DNA of 64,000 bases, taken from Conexibacter woesei Iso977N. Lineage in GTDB: Bacteria; Actinomycetota; Thermoleophilia; Solirubrobacterales; Solirubrobacteraceae. Shown piece by piece: positions 47,567 through 55,890 of the stretch; position 1 is the first letter of the stretch, and each line of letters begins with the position of its first letter. The DNA lies in contig NZ_AUKG01000005.1 in assembly GCF_000424625.1 (NCBI RefSeq), forward strand, positions 62,001-126,000, read 5' to 3'. The position numbers and the translations under genes were made by a program. A model generated the notes under the pieces. It ran no database searches. It was not told the origin of the DNA and saw only the letters and a program-made list of their open reading frames with translations.

Positions 47567-48618
47567 TCGCCGCGCGCGCCGTCGCGGCGCCGCTGCGCCG
47601 GACGTTCGGGCTCCGGAGGACCGGCTCCGCGCCCCGGACCCTTGTCGTAGGCCTTGCCATGACCGTGATCTGCGCGGCGCTGCTGGTCATCGCCGTCGGG
47701 ACCGGCGACTACCCGATCGCGCCCGGCGACGTGATCGCCACGCTGCTCGGTCACGGCGACAGCGCGACCGGCTTCGTCGTCAACACCCTGCGGTTGCCGC
47801 GCGCGCTGACCGCGCTGCTCGTCGGCGCCGCGCTCGGCGCGGCGGGCGCGCTGTTCCAGTCGATCTCGCGCAACCCGCTCGGCTCGCCCGACATCATCGG
47901 GTTCACCTACGGGTCGAGCGCCGCTGCGGTCTTCGAGATCGCGGTGATCGGCGGCGGCACCGCGGCGATCGCCGCCGGGTCGGTCGTCGGCGGGCTGCTG
48001 ACCGCGTTCGCCGTCTACCTGCTGGCCTGGCGCCGCGGCGGCGTGTCCGGCTACCGGCTGGTTCTCATCGGCATTGGGATCTCCGCCATGCTCGACGCGC
48101 TGACCAACTACCTGCTCAGCCGCGCGCGGATCGAGGACGTCCAGGAGTCCGCGGTCTGGCTGACCGGGTCGCTCAACGGCCGCGGCTGGGAGCACGTCTG
48201 GCCGCTGGTCGTCGCGCTCGCCGTCCTGCTGCCGCCACTGCTGGTCCTGCAGCGCCCGCTCAAGTTGGTGGAGATGGGCGACGACACCGCGCGGGCGCTC
48301 GGCGTCGGCGTCGAGCGCGTCCGGATCGGCGGCCTGCTCGTCGGGACGCTGCTGACCGCCGTTGCCACCGCGTCCGCCGGCCCGGTCGCGTTCGTGGCGC
48401 TCGCCGCGCCGCAGATCGGCCGCCGCCTGACGCGCGCGACCGGCCCCGGCGTCGTGATCGCCGCGCTGACCGGCTCGGCCCTGCTGCTGGCCTCCGACGT
48501 GCTGGCCCAGCGCCTGTTCCCGTCCTCCCCGCTGCCCGTCGGCGTCATGACCGGCGCGATCGGCGGCCTGTACCTCGTGTGGCTCCTCACCGTGGAGTCG
48601 CGGAAGGGACGCGCATGA
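47563..48618 (+). CDS. FecCD-type iron-siderophore ABC permease, second subunit
   Basis: 351 residues from a GTG that overlaps the first permease stop. It shares the FecCD pattern: LRLPRALTALLVGAALGAAGAL, FQSISRNPLGSPDIIGFTYG and the coupling-helix region FVALAAPQIGRRLTRATG. GTG at 47563 is preferred over longer in-frame starts, since those lie inside the upstream permease. The stop overlaps the ATPase start (ATGA). Confidence 0.93.
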   Translation: MIAARAVAAPLRRTFGLRRTGSAPRTLVVGLAMTVICAALLVIAVGTGDYPIAPGDVIATLLGHGDSATGFVVNTLRLPRALTALLVGAALGAAGALFQSISRNPLGSPDIIGFTYGSSAAAVFEIAVIGGGTAAIAAGSVVGGLLTAFAVYLLAWRRGGVSGYRLVLIGIGISAMLDALTNYLLSRARIEDVQESAVWLTGSLNGRGWEHVWPLVVALAVLLPPLLVLQRPLKLVEMGDDTARALGVGVERVRIGGLLVGTLLTAVATASAGPVAFVALAAPQIGRRLTRATGPGVVIAALTGSALLLASDVLAQRLFPSSPLPVGVMTGAIGGLYLVWLLTVESRKGRA

Positions 48619-49412
48619 CCCGTCTGCGCGGCGAGGGGCTGACCCTCGCCTACGACGACCGCACCGTTGCTGATGGACTTGATGTGACGATCCCGGACGG
48701 GTCGTTCACGGTCGTCGTCGGCCCCAACGCGTGCGGCAAGTCCACCATGTTGCGCGCGCTGGCGCGGATGCTCAAGCCGCGCGAGGGACGCGTCGTGCTC
48801 GACGGCGAGGCGATCCAGTCGCTGCCGTCCAAGGAGGTCGCGCGGCGGCTCGGGCTGCTGCCGCAGTCCTCGATCGCGCCCGACGCGATCACGGTCGCCG
48901 ACCTCGTCGCCCGCGGGCGCTACCCGCACCAGAGGCTGCTGCGCCAGTGGTCGCGCGACGACGAGGCCGCGGTGCAGGCCGCGATGGAGTCCACCCGCGT
49001 CGCCGACCTCGCCGACCGTGCCGTCGACGAGCTGTCGGGCGGGCAGCGCCAGCGCGTGTGGCTGGCGATGGCGCTGGCGCAGGAGACGCCGCTGCTGCTG
49101 CTCGACGAGCCGACCACGTTCCTCGACATCACGCACCAGATCGAGGTCCTCGACCTCTGCGCCGAGCTGCACGAGACCCAGGGCCGCACGCTCGTCGCGG
49201 TCCTCCACGACCTCAACCACGCCTGCCGCTACGCGACCCACCTCATCGCGATGGCCGACGGCGCGATCGTCGCCGAAGGCAACCCCCAGCACATCGTCGA
49301 CGCCACCCTCGTGCAACGCGTCTTCGGCCTCCGCTGCATCGTCGTCGACGACCCCGAGACCGGCACGCCGCTGGTCGTCCCGGCCGCACGCCGCAGTGCT
49401 GTTCCAAGTTGA
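48615..49412 (+). CDS. Iron-siderophore ABC transporter ATP-binding protein
   Basis: 265 residues. Walker A GPNACGKST, Q-loop LLPQSS, ABC signature ELSGGQRQRVWLAMALAQ, Walker B LLLLDEPTTFLD and the H-loop His in LVAVLHDLNHA. FepC/FhuC group. Last gene of the cluster. No extracytoplasmic siderophore-binding lipoprotein is encoded with it, so one must be supplied from elsewhere or the transporter uses a shared one. Its stop overlaps the first Fic operator repeat. Confidence 0.94.
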   Translation: MTRLRGEGLTLAYDDRTVADGLDVTIPDGSFTVVVGPNACGKSTMLRALARMLKPREGRVVLDGEAIQSLPSKEVARRLGLLPQSSIAPDAITVADLVARGRYPHQRLLRQWSRDDEAAVQAAMESTRVADLADRAVDELSGGQRQRVWLAMALAQETPLLLLDEPTTFLDITHQIEVLDLCAELHETQGRTLVAVLHDLNHACRYATHLIAMADGAIVAEGNPQHIVDATLVQRVFGLRCIVVDDPETGTPLVVPAARRSAVPS

Positions 49413-49480
49413 TCCAAATTCATCCCAGAATTGGGATACACTTCCAAATTCCTGGATCAACTTGGATGAATTTGGATGAG
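49404..49480. promoter_or_regulatory. Clustered, 10-bp-phased operator-like repeats over the Fic start
   Basis: AT-rich patch. The right arm (49453-49480) has TGGATCAACT, TGGATGAATT and TGGATGAG in tandem at 10-bp steps, and the third runs over the Fic ATG (49476). The left arm (49404-49425) carries the same units in inverse orientation: CCAAGTTGATCCA is the exact complement of TGGATCAACTTGG, and ATCCAAATTCATCC of GGATGAATTTGGAT. Between them ATCCCA-GAAT-TGGGAT forms a further palindrome. Likely a repressor site array; the Fic protein carries its own HTH-like C-terminus. Confidence 0.65.
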
Positions 49481-50834
49481 CCCTCACGTCACTCCACCAC
49501 CGCCCTGGCAGACGATCTTGGCAGCAGCGGCGGAGCCGGCGCGCCTCTTCAGCGCCAGGGCAGCCGGATACCCCCACTGGGACAAGCTCCGTCACCTCGA
49601 TCCACCCAAGGACCTCACGAACGAAGAGTGGTGGGCCGGCATCAAGCTGGCTCGACTCGGCGCCCGGCCGGTTCCACTCGTCGGCACCGACGGCCGTCAC
49701 TTCTCCTACAACGTTCCCGACGAGGCTCAGCGCCGCCTGCACGTCATCGACAAGCGCGCAGCCGGCGAGATCCGCATGCCTGAAGTCGTCACGACGGACG
49801 CGCAGGCGCAGCAGAAGTACATCGTCAACTCCCTGATGGAGGAGGCGATCCGCTCCAGCCAGCTCGAGGGAGCGAGCACGTCGCGACGTGTAGCCAAGGA
49901 CATGCTGCGAAGCGGACGCGAGCCGGTCGACCGCAGCGAGCTCATGATCCTCAACAACTACCGCGCCATGCGGTACGTGCGCGAGGAGATGGGCGACCGC
50001 CTCACGCCCCCGGACGTGCTCCGGCTGCAGGCGATGCTGACCGAAGGGACGCTGGACGACCCGACCGGCAGCGGCCGGCTGCAGACGCCCGAGGAGGACC
50101 GCGTCTCGGTCGTCGACCGCCTCGACGGCACCGTGCTGCACGATCCCCCACCAGCCGCCGAGCTGCCCACGCGGATGCAGCTCATGTGCGCCTTCGCCAA
50201 TGGCGAGACCGACGATGAGGACACCTTCATCCACCCCGTCGTGCGTGCGATCCTCCTGCACCTCTGGCTCGCCTATGACCACCCCTTCGTGGACGGCAAT
50301 GGCCGCACGGCACGCGTTCTGTTCTTCTGGCTCCTGCGCAAGCACGGCTATTGGCTCGCGGAGTACCTGTCGATCTCGAAGATCCTGCGCGAAGCTCAAG
50401 GGCAGTACCTCCGCGCGTTCCTCTACACCGAGACCGACGAGAACGACGCGACGTACTTCGTGCTGCATCAGCTCGACGTCATCGAGAAGGCGATCGAGGA
50501 CATGCACAAGTACCTCCAGCGCAAGTCGGCCGAGGTCCGGTCGGTCGAGGACCTCCTGCGCGGGGGCGGCGGCTTCAACCACCGCCAGGTCGCGCTGCTG
50601 AGCGGCGCGCTGCGCAATGACGATCGGGTCTACACCTATGGGCTGCACGCCAAGACCCACGGCGTGACCCACGAGACGGCGCGGACCGACCTGCGTGACC
50701 TCGCCGACCGCGAGCTGCTCGACGTGGAGCGCATCGGGCGGCGCTATCGCTTTCGCCCGCCGCGGGACCTCGCCGCGCGACTCAAGGCCTTGGGTGACGC
50801 GGCGGCCAGCGCCACCGCAGGCCTCAAGCAGTAG
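49476..50834 (+). CDS. Fic-domain AMP-transferase, class II, with C-terminal winged-helix-like domain
   Basis: 452 residues. Active-site motif HPFVDGNGRTAR at 269-280 is complete (HPFxDGNGRxxR). An inhibitory-helix motif SSQLEG at 127-132 (SxxxEG) lies N-terminal to it, which places it in class II, autoinhibited Fic proteins. An N-terminal domain (about 1-100) and a C-terminal winged-helix-like region (about 365-445: NHRQVALLSGALRNDDR, GVTHETARTDLRDLADREL) frame it. Fic enzymes transfer AMP or related groups to target proteins. Its target is unknown. No FicA-type antitoxin gene is adjacent. Confidence 0.88.
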   Translation: MSPHVTPPPPWQTILAAAAEPARLFSARAAGYPHWDKLRHLDPPKDLTNEEWWAGIKLARLGARPVPLVGTDGRHFSYNVPDEAQRRLHVIDKRAAGEIRMPEVVTTDAQAQQKYIVNSLMEEAIRSSQLEGASTSRRVAKDMLRSGREPVDRSELMILNNYRAMRYVREEMGDRLTPPDVLRLQAMLTEGTLDDPTGSGRLQTPEEDRVSVVDRLDGTVLHDPPPAAELPTRMQLMCAFANGETDDEDTFIHPVVRAILLHLWLAYDHPFVDGNGRTARVLFFWLLRKHGYWLAEYLSISKILREAQGQYLRAFLYTETDENDATYFVLHQLDVIEKAIEDMHKYLQRKSAEVRSVEDLLRGGGGFNHRQVALLSGALRNDDRVYTYGLHAKTHGVTHETARTDLRDLADRELLDVERIGRRYRFRPPRDLAARLKALGDAAASATAGLKQ

Positions 50835-50875
50835 AGCTTGCTCAGCATGGCGGCCGACCGGTACGGTGCGCCGCC

Positions 50876-51358
50876 ATGCCGCGGCTGGAGCTGACCCGAA
50901 GCGCTGAAGACAAGAAGTTGTACGTCTTGCCCGGCGTCGGTGAGCTGCGGGTCGGGAGGTGGCCGAGCAGGAGCGTCGAGGCGACCGCCGGTGGCCGGAC
51001 GTACAGGTTCGCGCCGCGCGGTTCGACGGGGCGCGTGCCGACCGCCACCGACGCTTTCGGCACGGAGGTCGGCCACCAGAACGGCAGCTGGTCGATCGTC
51101 TGGCGCTCCACCACGTGGGACCTGCGGCCCGCAGCCGAGGGCGCGGTCGCGTACTACGCGCTGGCCCGGCCCGGAGACGAGCAGGAGCTCGCGCGCCTCG
51201 TGCTCGCCCTCTGGGGCAAGCGGCCCGTGCCGGTCGTCTTCGACGACAGCGCGCGGCTCGACCCGGGCCTGCTGCTCTTCGCGATGTTCGTGATGAGGCT
51301 CACCACCGACGGCATGAACCGCTCGCCCGGCGGGGGCGAAGGCCCCGTCGGCGTCTAG
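50876..51358 (+). CDS. Protein of unknown function, first of a tandem paralogue pair
   Basis: 160 residues. The fold appears beta-rich with a C-terminal hydrophobic helix (LDPGLLLFAMFVMRLTTDGM). It aligns along its length with the next gene: LELTRSAEDKKLYVLPGVGELRVGRW here, LELIRTREDRKLYALPGVG there. Layout is somewhat like LURP-one/tubby-like phospholipid-related barrels, but I do not claim that family. Starts 41 bp after the Fic gene. Confidence 0.6.
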   Translation: MPRLELTRSAEDKKLYVLPGVGELRVGRWPSRSVEATAGGRTYRFAPRGSTGRVPTATDAFGTEVGHQNGSWSIVWRSTTWDLRPAAEGAVAYYALARPGDEQELARLVLALWGKRPVPVVFDDSARLDPGLLLFAMFVMRLTTDGMNRSPGGGEGPVGV

Positions 51359-51420
51359 CCCATCCCCTAGGGGAACTTCCCGATTGGCGGGGGCCCCGGA
51401 CGACCGGTACCGTCGCCGCC

Positions 51421-51921
51421 ATGCCCGACCTCGAGCTGATCCGGACCCGTGAGGATCGCAAGCTGTACGCCCTGCCCGGCGTCGGGAACCTGCGTGTCGG
51501 TGGGTGGTTGACGCGCAAGGTCGAGGCATCGACCGGTGGCGAGTCCTACATCTTCGACAAGCGCGGGTTCTTCGGTCCCTACTTCACCGCCACCGACACC
51601 GCGACGGGCACGGTCGTCGGCGAGCTGCACCCGCGGGCCATCCGGCGCGGCGGGACCGTCGCGTGGCGCGACGGCGAGTGGCAGCTCAAGCCGGCGGCGG
51701 CGCTCAGGGAGCGCTACGCGCTCAACGCGCCCGGCACCGAGCGCGAGGTCGCGACCATCGAGGGCCGCGGCTGGGGCAGCCGCCCGGTGAAGATCGCGAC
51801 CGACGACGCTGCCGCGATCGACCCGGGCCTGCTGCTGTTCGTCGTCTACGCGGTGCGGATCCTGGCCGAGGACGCCAACACCGGCGGCGGCGTCGGCGCC
51901 TCGACCGCCGCGATGGGCTAG
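51421..51921 (+). CDS. Protein of unknown function, second of a tandem paralogue pair
   Basis: 166 residues. Parallel segments to the preceding gene include LELIRTREDRKLYALPGVG, TATDTATGTVVGELHPRA and AIDPGLLLFVVYAVRILAED. Here the middle region has GWGSRPVKIATDDAAAIDPG against WGKRPVPVVFDDSARLDPG in its paralogue, so the C-terminal third is the best conserved. It ends overlapping the convergent alpha/beta hydrolase by four bases. A local duplication, function unknown. Confidence 0.65.
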   Translation: MPDLELIRTREDRKLYALPGVGNLRVGGWLTRKVEASTGGESYIFDKRGFFGPYFTATDTATGTVVGELHPRAIRRGGTVAWRDGEWQLKPAAALRERYALNAPGTEREVATIEGRGWGSRPVKIATDDAAAIDPGLLLFVVYAVRILAEDANTGGGVGASTAAMG

Positions 51922-52754
51922 GCCGTCGTCGCCGTCGCCTCGCCGGCGTCGGCGTCCAGCGCAGTCGGGTTCTGCGCCCAGTCGAGCGCGAAGTCGGCGA
52001 CCGCCTCCCAGCCCTCCTGCCCGGCCGTCCAGTGCGAGCGGCCCGGGAACTCCTTGTAGGCGACGAGCGACGTGTCGCTCTTGTAGTGCTTGTAGTTGCT
52101 CTTGGTCAGCTTCGCGGGCGACACGTGGTCCTCCCCGCCCGCGATCAGCAGCAGCGGCGCGCGCGAGTCGTTCTTGAAGTCCACGGTCAGAGGCGCGTGG
52201 CGACTGAAGTTCGACAGCGCGCCCTCGAACAAGACCTTGCCCGCGCCCGGGACCGCATAGCGCTCGTAGACCGCGACCGCCGCGGCCTCGTCGTCGATCG
52301 TGTTGGTGAAGGAGTAGTGGAACTCCTCGCCCGTCGGCATCACCGCGCGGTGGCGGTTGGCGGGGTTCCTGAGGATCGGGAACGAGACCCTCAGCGTCGA
52401 GGCCGGCAGCCCCAGGATCCCCTTGACCGGCGCCGGGTCGATCGCGACGCCCGCGGCGCCCAGCCCGCGGTCGACGAGCACCTGCGTGAACGCGCCGCCG
52501 AACGAGTGCCCCATGATGATCGGCGGCGTGTCGAGCGCCTCGATGATCTTGGTGTAGTTGTCGAGGATCTCCTCGATCCCGAGCTCGTCGATCTGCGACG
52601 TGTCCTCGCGCAGCTCGGCGACCGGGCGGTCGAAGCCGGGCCACGCCGGCGCGAGCACCCTGAGCCCGCGCGCCTCGTAGCGCTCGACCCAGTGCTCCCA
52701 GCTCAGGGGTGTCATCCACAGGCCGTGGATCAAGACGACGGTGTCAGCGCTCAT
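51918..52754 (-). CDS. Alpha/beta-fold hydrolase
   Basis: 278 residues with an intact triad: oxyanion HGLWMTPLSWEHWV near the N-terminus, nucleophile Ser in IIMGHSFGGAF, Asp in LLLIAGGEDHVSPA, and His in GRSHWTAGQEGW. Esterase, lipase or haloperoxidase-like; the substrate cannot be named. No signal peptide. Its 5' end faces the MFS gene with about 200 bp between them. Confidence 0.85.
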   Translation of the reverse strand: MSADTVVLIHGLWMTPLSWEHWVERYEARGLRVLAPAWPGFDRPVAELREDTSQIDELGIEEILDNYTKIIEALDTPPIIMGHSFGGAFTQVLVDRGLGAAGVAIDPAPVKGILGLPASTLRVSFPILRNPANRHRAVMPTGEEFHYSFTNTIDDEAAAVAVYERYAVPGAGKVLFEGALSNFSRHAPLTVDFKNDSRAPLLLIAGGEDHVSPAKLTKSNYKHYKSDTSLVAYKEFPGRSHWTAGQEGWEAVADFALDWAQNPTALDADAGEATATTA

Positions 52755-52884
52755 GCCCCGACCCTACGCCAGCACCGACCCACCGCCTAGGGCCGTTGAC
52801 CACACAGTCACGAACGGCGATCGACGGAGCGGCGCCGCCGATCGCGCGTTTTCGTCCATCGCGCCACGCCGTCCGGCACTAGCG

Positions 52885-52898
52885 TGGTAGCGCTATCT
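52885..52898. promoter_or_regulatory. TAGCGCTA operator upstream of the MFS gene
   Basis: TGGTAGCGCTATCT, a near-perfect inverted repeat. The 13-base core TGGTAGCGCTATC is identical to the site before the FAD oxidoreductase. It lies 63-76 bp before the GTG annotated as the MFS start, or overlaps the true N-terminus if that starts earlier. Confidence 0.6.
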
Positions 52899-52960
52899 CG
52901 GAGTTCTCCTACACCTCGGTCCTCGCGGCGCCCGGCGCGCGCCGCCTGCTGGTCAGCTCG

Positions 52961-54112
52961 GTGGCCGGCCGGCTGCCGCTCGGGATGACGCTCGCGCTGC
53001 TGCTGCTCGTCCACGACACGTCCGGGTCGTTCGGCGCCGCGGGCGCGGTCGTCGGCGCCTTCGGCCTCGCCTCCGCGGCGGGCGCGCCGCTGCTCGGCCG
53101 GCTCGTCGACCGCCACGGCCAGCCGCGCGTGCTGACGACGTGCGCCGCCGCGGAGTCCGCGCTCCTCCTGGCCCTGCTCGCCGCCTCCCACGCCCATGCG
53201 CCCGAGCTGGCGCTCGTCGCGCTCGGCGCCGCGACCGGCGCGACGGTCCCGCCGATCGCCGCCTGCGTGCGCGTCCTGTGGCCGCAGGTCGTCGCCGACC
53301 CCGCGGTCCGCGAGACCGCGTTCTCGCTCGACGCGACCGTCCAGGAGCTGGTCTGGGCCTCCGGCCCCCTGCTCGTCGGCGGCGCCGTCGCGGTCGCGTC
53401 GCCGAGCGCCGCCGTCGCCGGGATGGCCGTCGTCACGCTGCTCGGGACCGCCTGGTTCGCCGCCGCGCCAGCGGCCCGCGCGTGGGCGCCGGACCGCCAC
53501 CACGACGGCCCGCGCCTGCACCCGCTCGCCGCGCCCGGCCTGCGCGTCCTGCTCGGCTCCGGGGTCGCCGCGGGCTTGGCGATGGGCACGTTCGAGGTCG
53601 GGATGCCCGGCCTCGCGCACGACCTCCACGCGCCCGGCGCGACCGGCGCGCTGCTGGCGCTCGGCGCGGTCGGCAGCCTCTGCGGCGGCCTCCTGTTCGG
53701 CCTGCGCGCGTGGCGCACGCCGGTCGAGGTCCGCCTCGCCGCGACGCTCACCGCCGCGGCCGTCCTGATGCTCCCGCTGCTGGCGGTGCAGACCACCGGC
53801 GAGGCGCTCGCTGCCGCCTGGATCTCCGGCCTCGCCTGGGCGCCGACGCTCTCCTGCACCTACGCGCTCGTCGGCCGCCTCGCCCCGCCCGGCGCGCTGA
53901 CCGAGGCGTTCACCTGGAACGGCGCGGCCGTCGGCGGCGGCCTGGCGGCCGGCGTCGCGCTCGGCGGCACGCTGGTCGACGCGGGCGGCAGCGCCGCGGC
54001 GTTCTCGTTCGGGATCGCCTGCGCGCTGGCCGGAGCGCTGGTCGTCACGACCCGGCGGCGCGCGCTGGCTGGAGCGGCGGGGCGCACGAGCCCCGCACGA
54101 GCAGCCGGGTAG
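52961..54112 (+). CDS. MFS transporter
   Basis: 384 residues from the GTG at 52961, with about twelve helices (MTLALLLLVHDTSGSFGAA, VLLGSGVAAGLAMGTFEVGMP-like). Typical sugar/drug-type MFS with a loop RLVDRHGQPRVLTT between helices 2 and 3. The frame upstream of the GTG continues for about 26 codons and encodes EFSYTSVLAAPGARRLLVSS, which looks like the normal MFS N-terminus, yet has no ATG/GTG/TTG before a stop at 52880. The 3' end overlaps the convergent LacI gene by 68 bp. Confidence 0.82.
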   Translation: MAGRLPLGMTLALLLLVHDTSGSFGAAGAVVGAFGLASAAGAPLLGRLVDRHGQPRVLTTCAAAESALLLALLAASHAHAPELALVALGAATGATVPPIAACVRVLWPQVVADPAVRETAFSLDATVQELVWASGPLLVGGAVAVASPSAAVAGMAVVTLLGTAWFAAAPAARAWAPDRHHDGPRLHPLAAPGLRVLLGSGVAAGLAMGTFEVGMPGLAHDLHAPGATGALLALGAVGSLCGGLLFGLRAWRTPVEVRLAATLTAAAVLMLPLLAVQTTGEALAAAWISGLAWAPTLSCTYALVGRLAPPGALTEAFTWNGAAVGGGLAAGVALGGTLVDAGGSAAAFSFGIACALAGALVVTTRRRALAGAAGRTSPARAAG

Positions 54113-55082
54113 GCACGCGCACGACGTCGCTCGCGGGCGGCGCGCCGGCGCCGGAGCGCAGCCGCCGCAGCAGCCGCCCGATCGCCTCGCGGCCCAGCCG
54201 CTCGGTGTCCTGCAGGACCGCGCTCAGCTCCGGCGCGGCCCAGTCAAGCGAGTCGAAGCCGAGCACCGACAGGTCGCGCGGGACCTCCAGGCCCAGCGCC
54301 GCCGCGGCCCGCAGGACGCCGACGCTCACGCTCGCCTCCGAGGTCAGCGCGGCGGTCGGCGCGGCCTCGCGCAGCAGCTCGGCGGCGGCCGCAGTCACCG
54401 CCTCGACGTGGTAGTCGCCGGCGCGCAGCAGCTCGGCGTCGAAGGCCAGCCCGGCCTCGTCGAGGCCCGCGCGGTAGCCGCGGTAGCGCTCCAAGGCGGA
54501 GGACTTGTTCAGCGGCGAGGACAGGTAGGCGATCCGCGTGTGACCGAGTCCGACAAGATGCCGCGTGGCGTTCAGCGCGCCCGCGTAGTTGTCGGAGACG
54601 ATCCGCGCAGCCGGGACGTCCTCGACGATGCGGTCGACGGTCACGACCGGGATCCGCGGCGCCAGCTCGCGCAGCGCCGCGTTGTCGCCCGCGGCCGGGG
54701 TCACGACCAGCCCGTCGACCATCCGCGAGGCGAACGCCCGGATCAGCTCGTCCTCGGTCTCGGCCCGCTCGTCGGAGTTCCCCACCAGCGTGAGGTACCC
54801 GTGGGCGCGCGCCGCGTCCTGGACCGCCCGCGCGAGCGCGGTGAAGAACGGCACCTGGATGTCGGAGACGACGACGCCGATCACCAGCGTCCGCCCCGTC
54901 GTCAGCGAGCGCGCGTTCAGGTTGGGGGCGAACCCGAGCCGCGCGACGACCCCCAGCACATGCTCGCGGGTGCCCGCGCTGACCGACTGCGGCGCGTTCA
55001 GCGCGCGCGAGACGGTGGCCTTGCTGACCCCCGCCTCGCGCGCGACGTCGGCGATCGTCGCGCGCCGCTCAGGCGAGGCCAT
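54045..55082 (-). CDS. LacI-family transcriptional regulator (1)
   Basis: 345 residues. HTH TIADVAREAGVSKATVSRALN, hinge NLNARSLTTGRTLVIGVVV, and a periplasmic-binding-type sensor domain (IRAFASRMVDGLVVTPAA, HTRIAYLSSP, LSVLGFDSLDWAAPELSAV). It is the last gene of the ABC transporter transcript, overlapping the second permease by 14 bp, and its own 3' end overlaps the MFS gene. Candidate binder of either the TAGCGCTA sites or the AACCGGTT palindrome. Confidence 0.92.
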   Translation of the reverse strand: MASPERRATIADVAREAGVSKATVSRALNAPQSVSAGTREHVLGVVARLGFAPNLNARSLTTGRTLVIGVVVSDIQVPFFTALARAVQDAARAHGYLTLVGNSDERAETEDELIRAFASRMVDGLVVTPAAGDNAALRELAPRIPVVTVDRIVEDVPAARIVSDNYAGALNATRHLVGLGHTRIAYLSSPLNKSSALERYRGYRAGLDEAGLAFDAELLRAGDYHVEAVTAAAAELLREAAPTAALTSEASVSVGVLRAAAALGLEVPRDLSVLGFDSLDWAAPELSAVLQDTERLGREAIGRLLRRLRSGAGAPPASDVVRVPTRLLVRGSCAPPLQPARAAGS

Positions 55083-55890
55083 CGGCCGTGTCGCCCCGGC
55101 GGTTCATGATCCACATGGCCGTCGCCACGCCCGCCGCGACCACGGCGAACATGATCGTCGAGATCGCGTTGACCGCCGGCGTGACGCCGAAGCGCACGTC
55201 GTTGAACACCGCCATCGGCCACGTCTCGCTCGTCCCGCTGGCGGTGAACACCGACAGCACGTAGTCGTCGAAGGACATGGTGAACGCCAGTAGCGCGCCC
55301 GCGACGATCGCGGGCGCCAGGCGCGGCAGCGTCACCTGGCGGAACGTCGACAGCGGCCCGGCGCCGAGGTCGAAGCTCGCCTCCTCCAGCGCGCTGCCCA
55401 TGCCGGTGAAGCGCGCGCGGACGATCAGGACGACGACCGCGCTGGACCACACGACGTGCGCCAGCAGGATCGTCTTCCAGCCCAGCGCCGGGAACAGCCC
55501 CACGTTGTCGTGCGCCTGCACGAAGAACACGCGCGAGGCGACGGCGATCACGATCTCCGGGACGACGAGCGTCAGGAAGACGAGCGCGCTGAACGGGACC
55601 TTCCACTTCGAGCGCGACCGGCCGAGCGCCAGCGCGGCGGCGGTCCCGAGCAGCGTCGCGAACAGCGCGTTGAGCGCGGCGATCTTCAGCGACAGCTCGA
55701 GCGCCGCCACGTAGCGGTCGGACCTGAACGCCGCGCTGAACCAGTGCAGCGAGAAGCCCTTCCAGGTCGAGACGTCGCGGCTCGAGTTGAAGGCGTACAC
55801 GATGACAACGGCGATCGGCAGGTACAGGAACAGCAGGACGAGGACGCCCCAGCCGCTCAGCAGCCGCCTGCGGGTCTGCGCGCTATGCAC
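55069..55890 (-). CDS. Polyamine-type ABC transporter permease (PotC-like)
   Basis: 273 residues with six helices (VLVLLFLYLPIAVVIVYAF, LVFLTLVVPEIVIAVASRVF). The EAA loop is EEASFDLGAGPLSTFRQVTL followed by PRLAPAI, placing it in the PotC/PotI class of binding-protein-dependent permeases. GTG start, eight-base overlap with the preceding permease. Spermidine/putrescine or a related cation is the probable cargo; an aliphatic-amine or amino-sugar cargo is not excluded. Confidence 0.87.
   Translation of the reverse strand: MHSAQTRRRLLSGWGVLVLLFLYLPIAVVIVYAFNSSRDVSTWKGFSLHWFSAAFRSDRYVAALELSLKIAALNALFATLLGTAAALALGRSRSKWKVPFSALVFLTLVVPEIVIAVASRVFFVQAHDNVGLFPALGWKTILLAHVVWSSAVVVLIVRARFTGMGSALEEASFDLGAGPLSTFRQVTLPRLAPAIVAGALLAFTMSFDDYVLSVFTASGTSETWPMAVFNDVRFGVTPAVNAISTIMFAVVAAGVATAMWIMNRRGDTADGLA

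Noticed and set aside
52817-52840. GCGATCG/CGATCGC inverted repeat followed by TTTT
   Set aside because: Arms of seven in a region full of GATCG; lies between divergent genes, so not a terminator for either.
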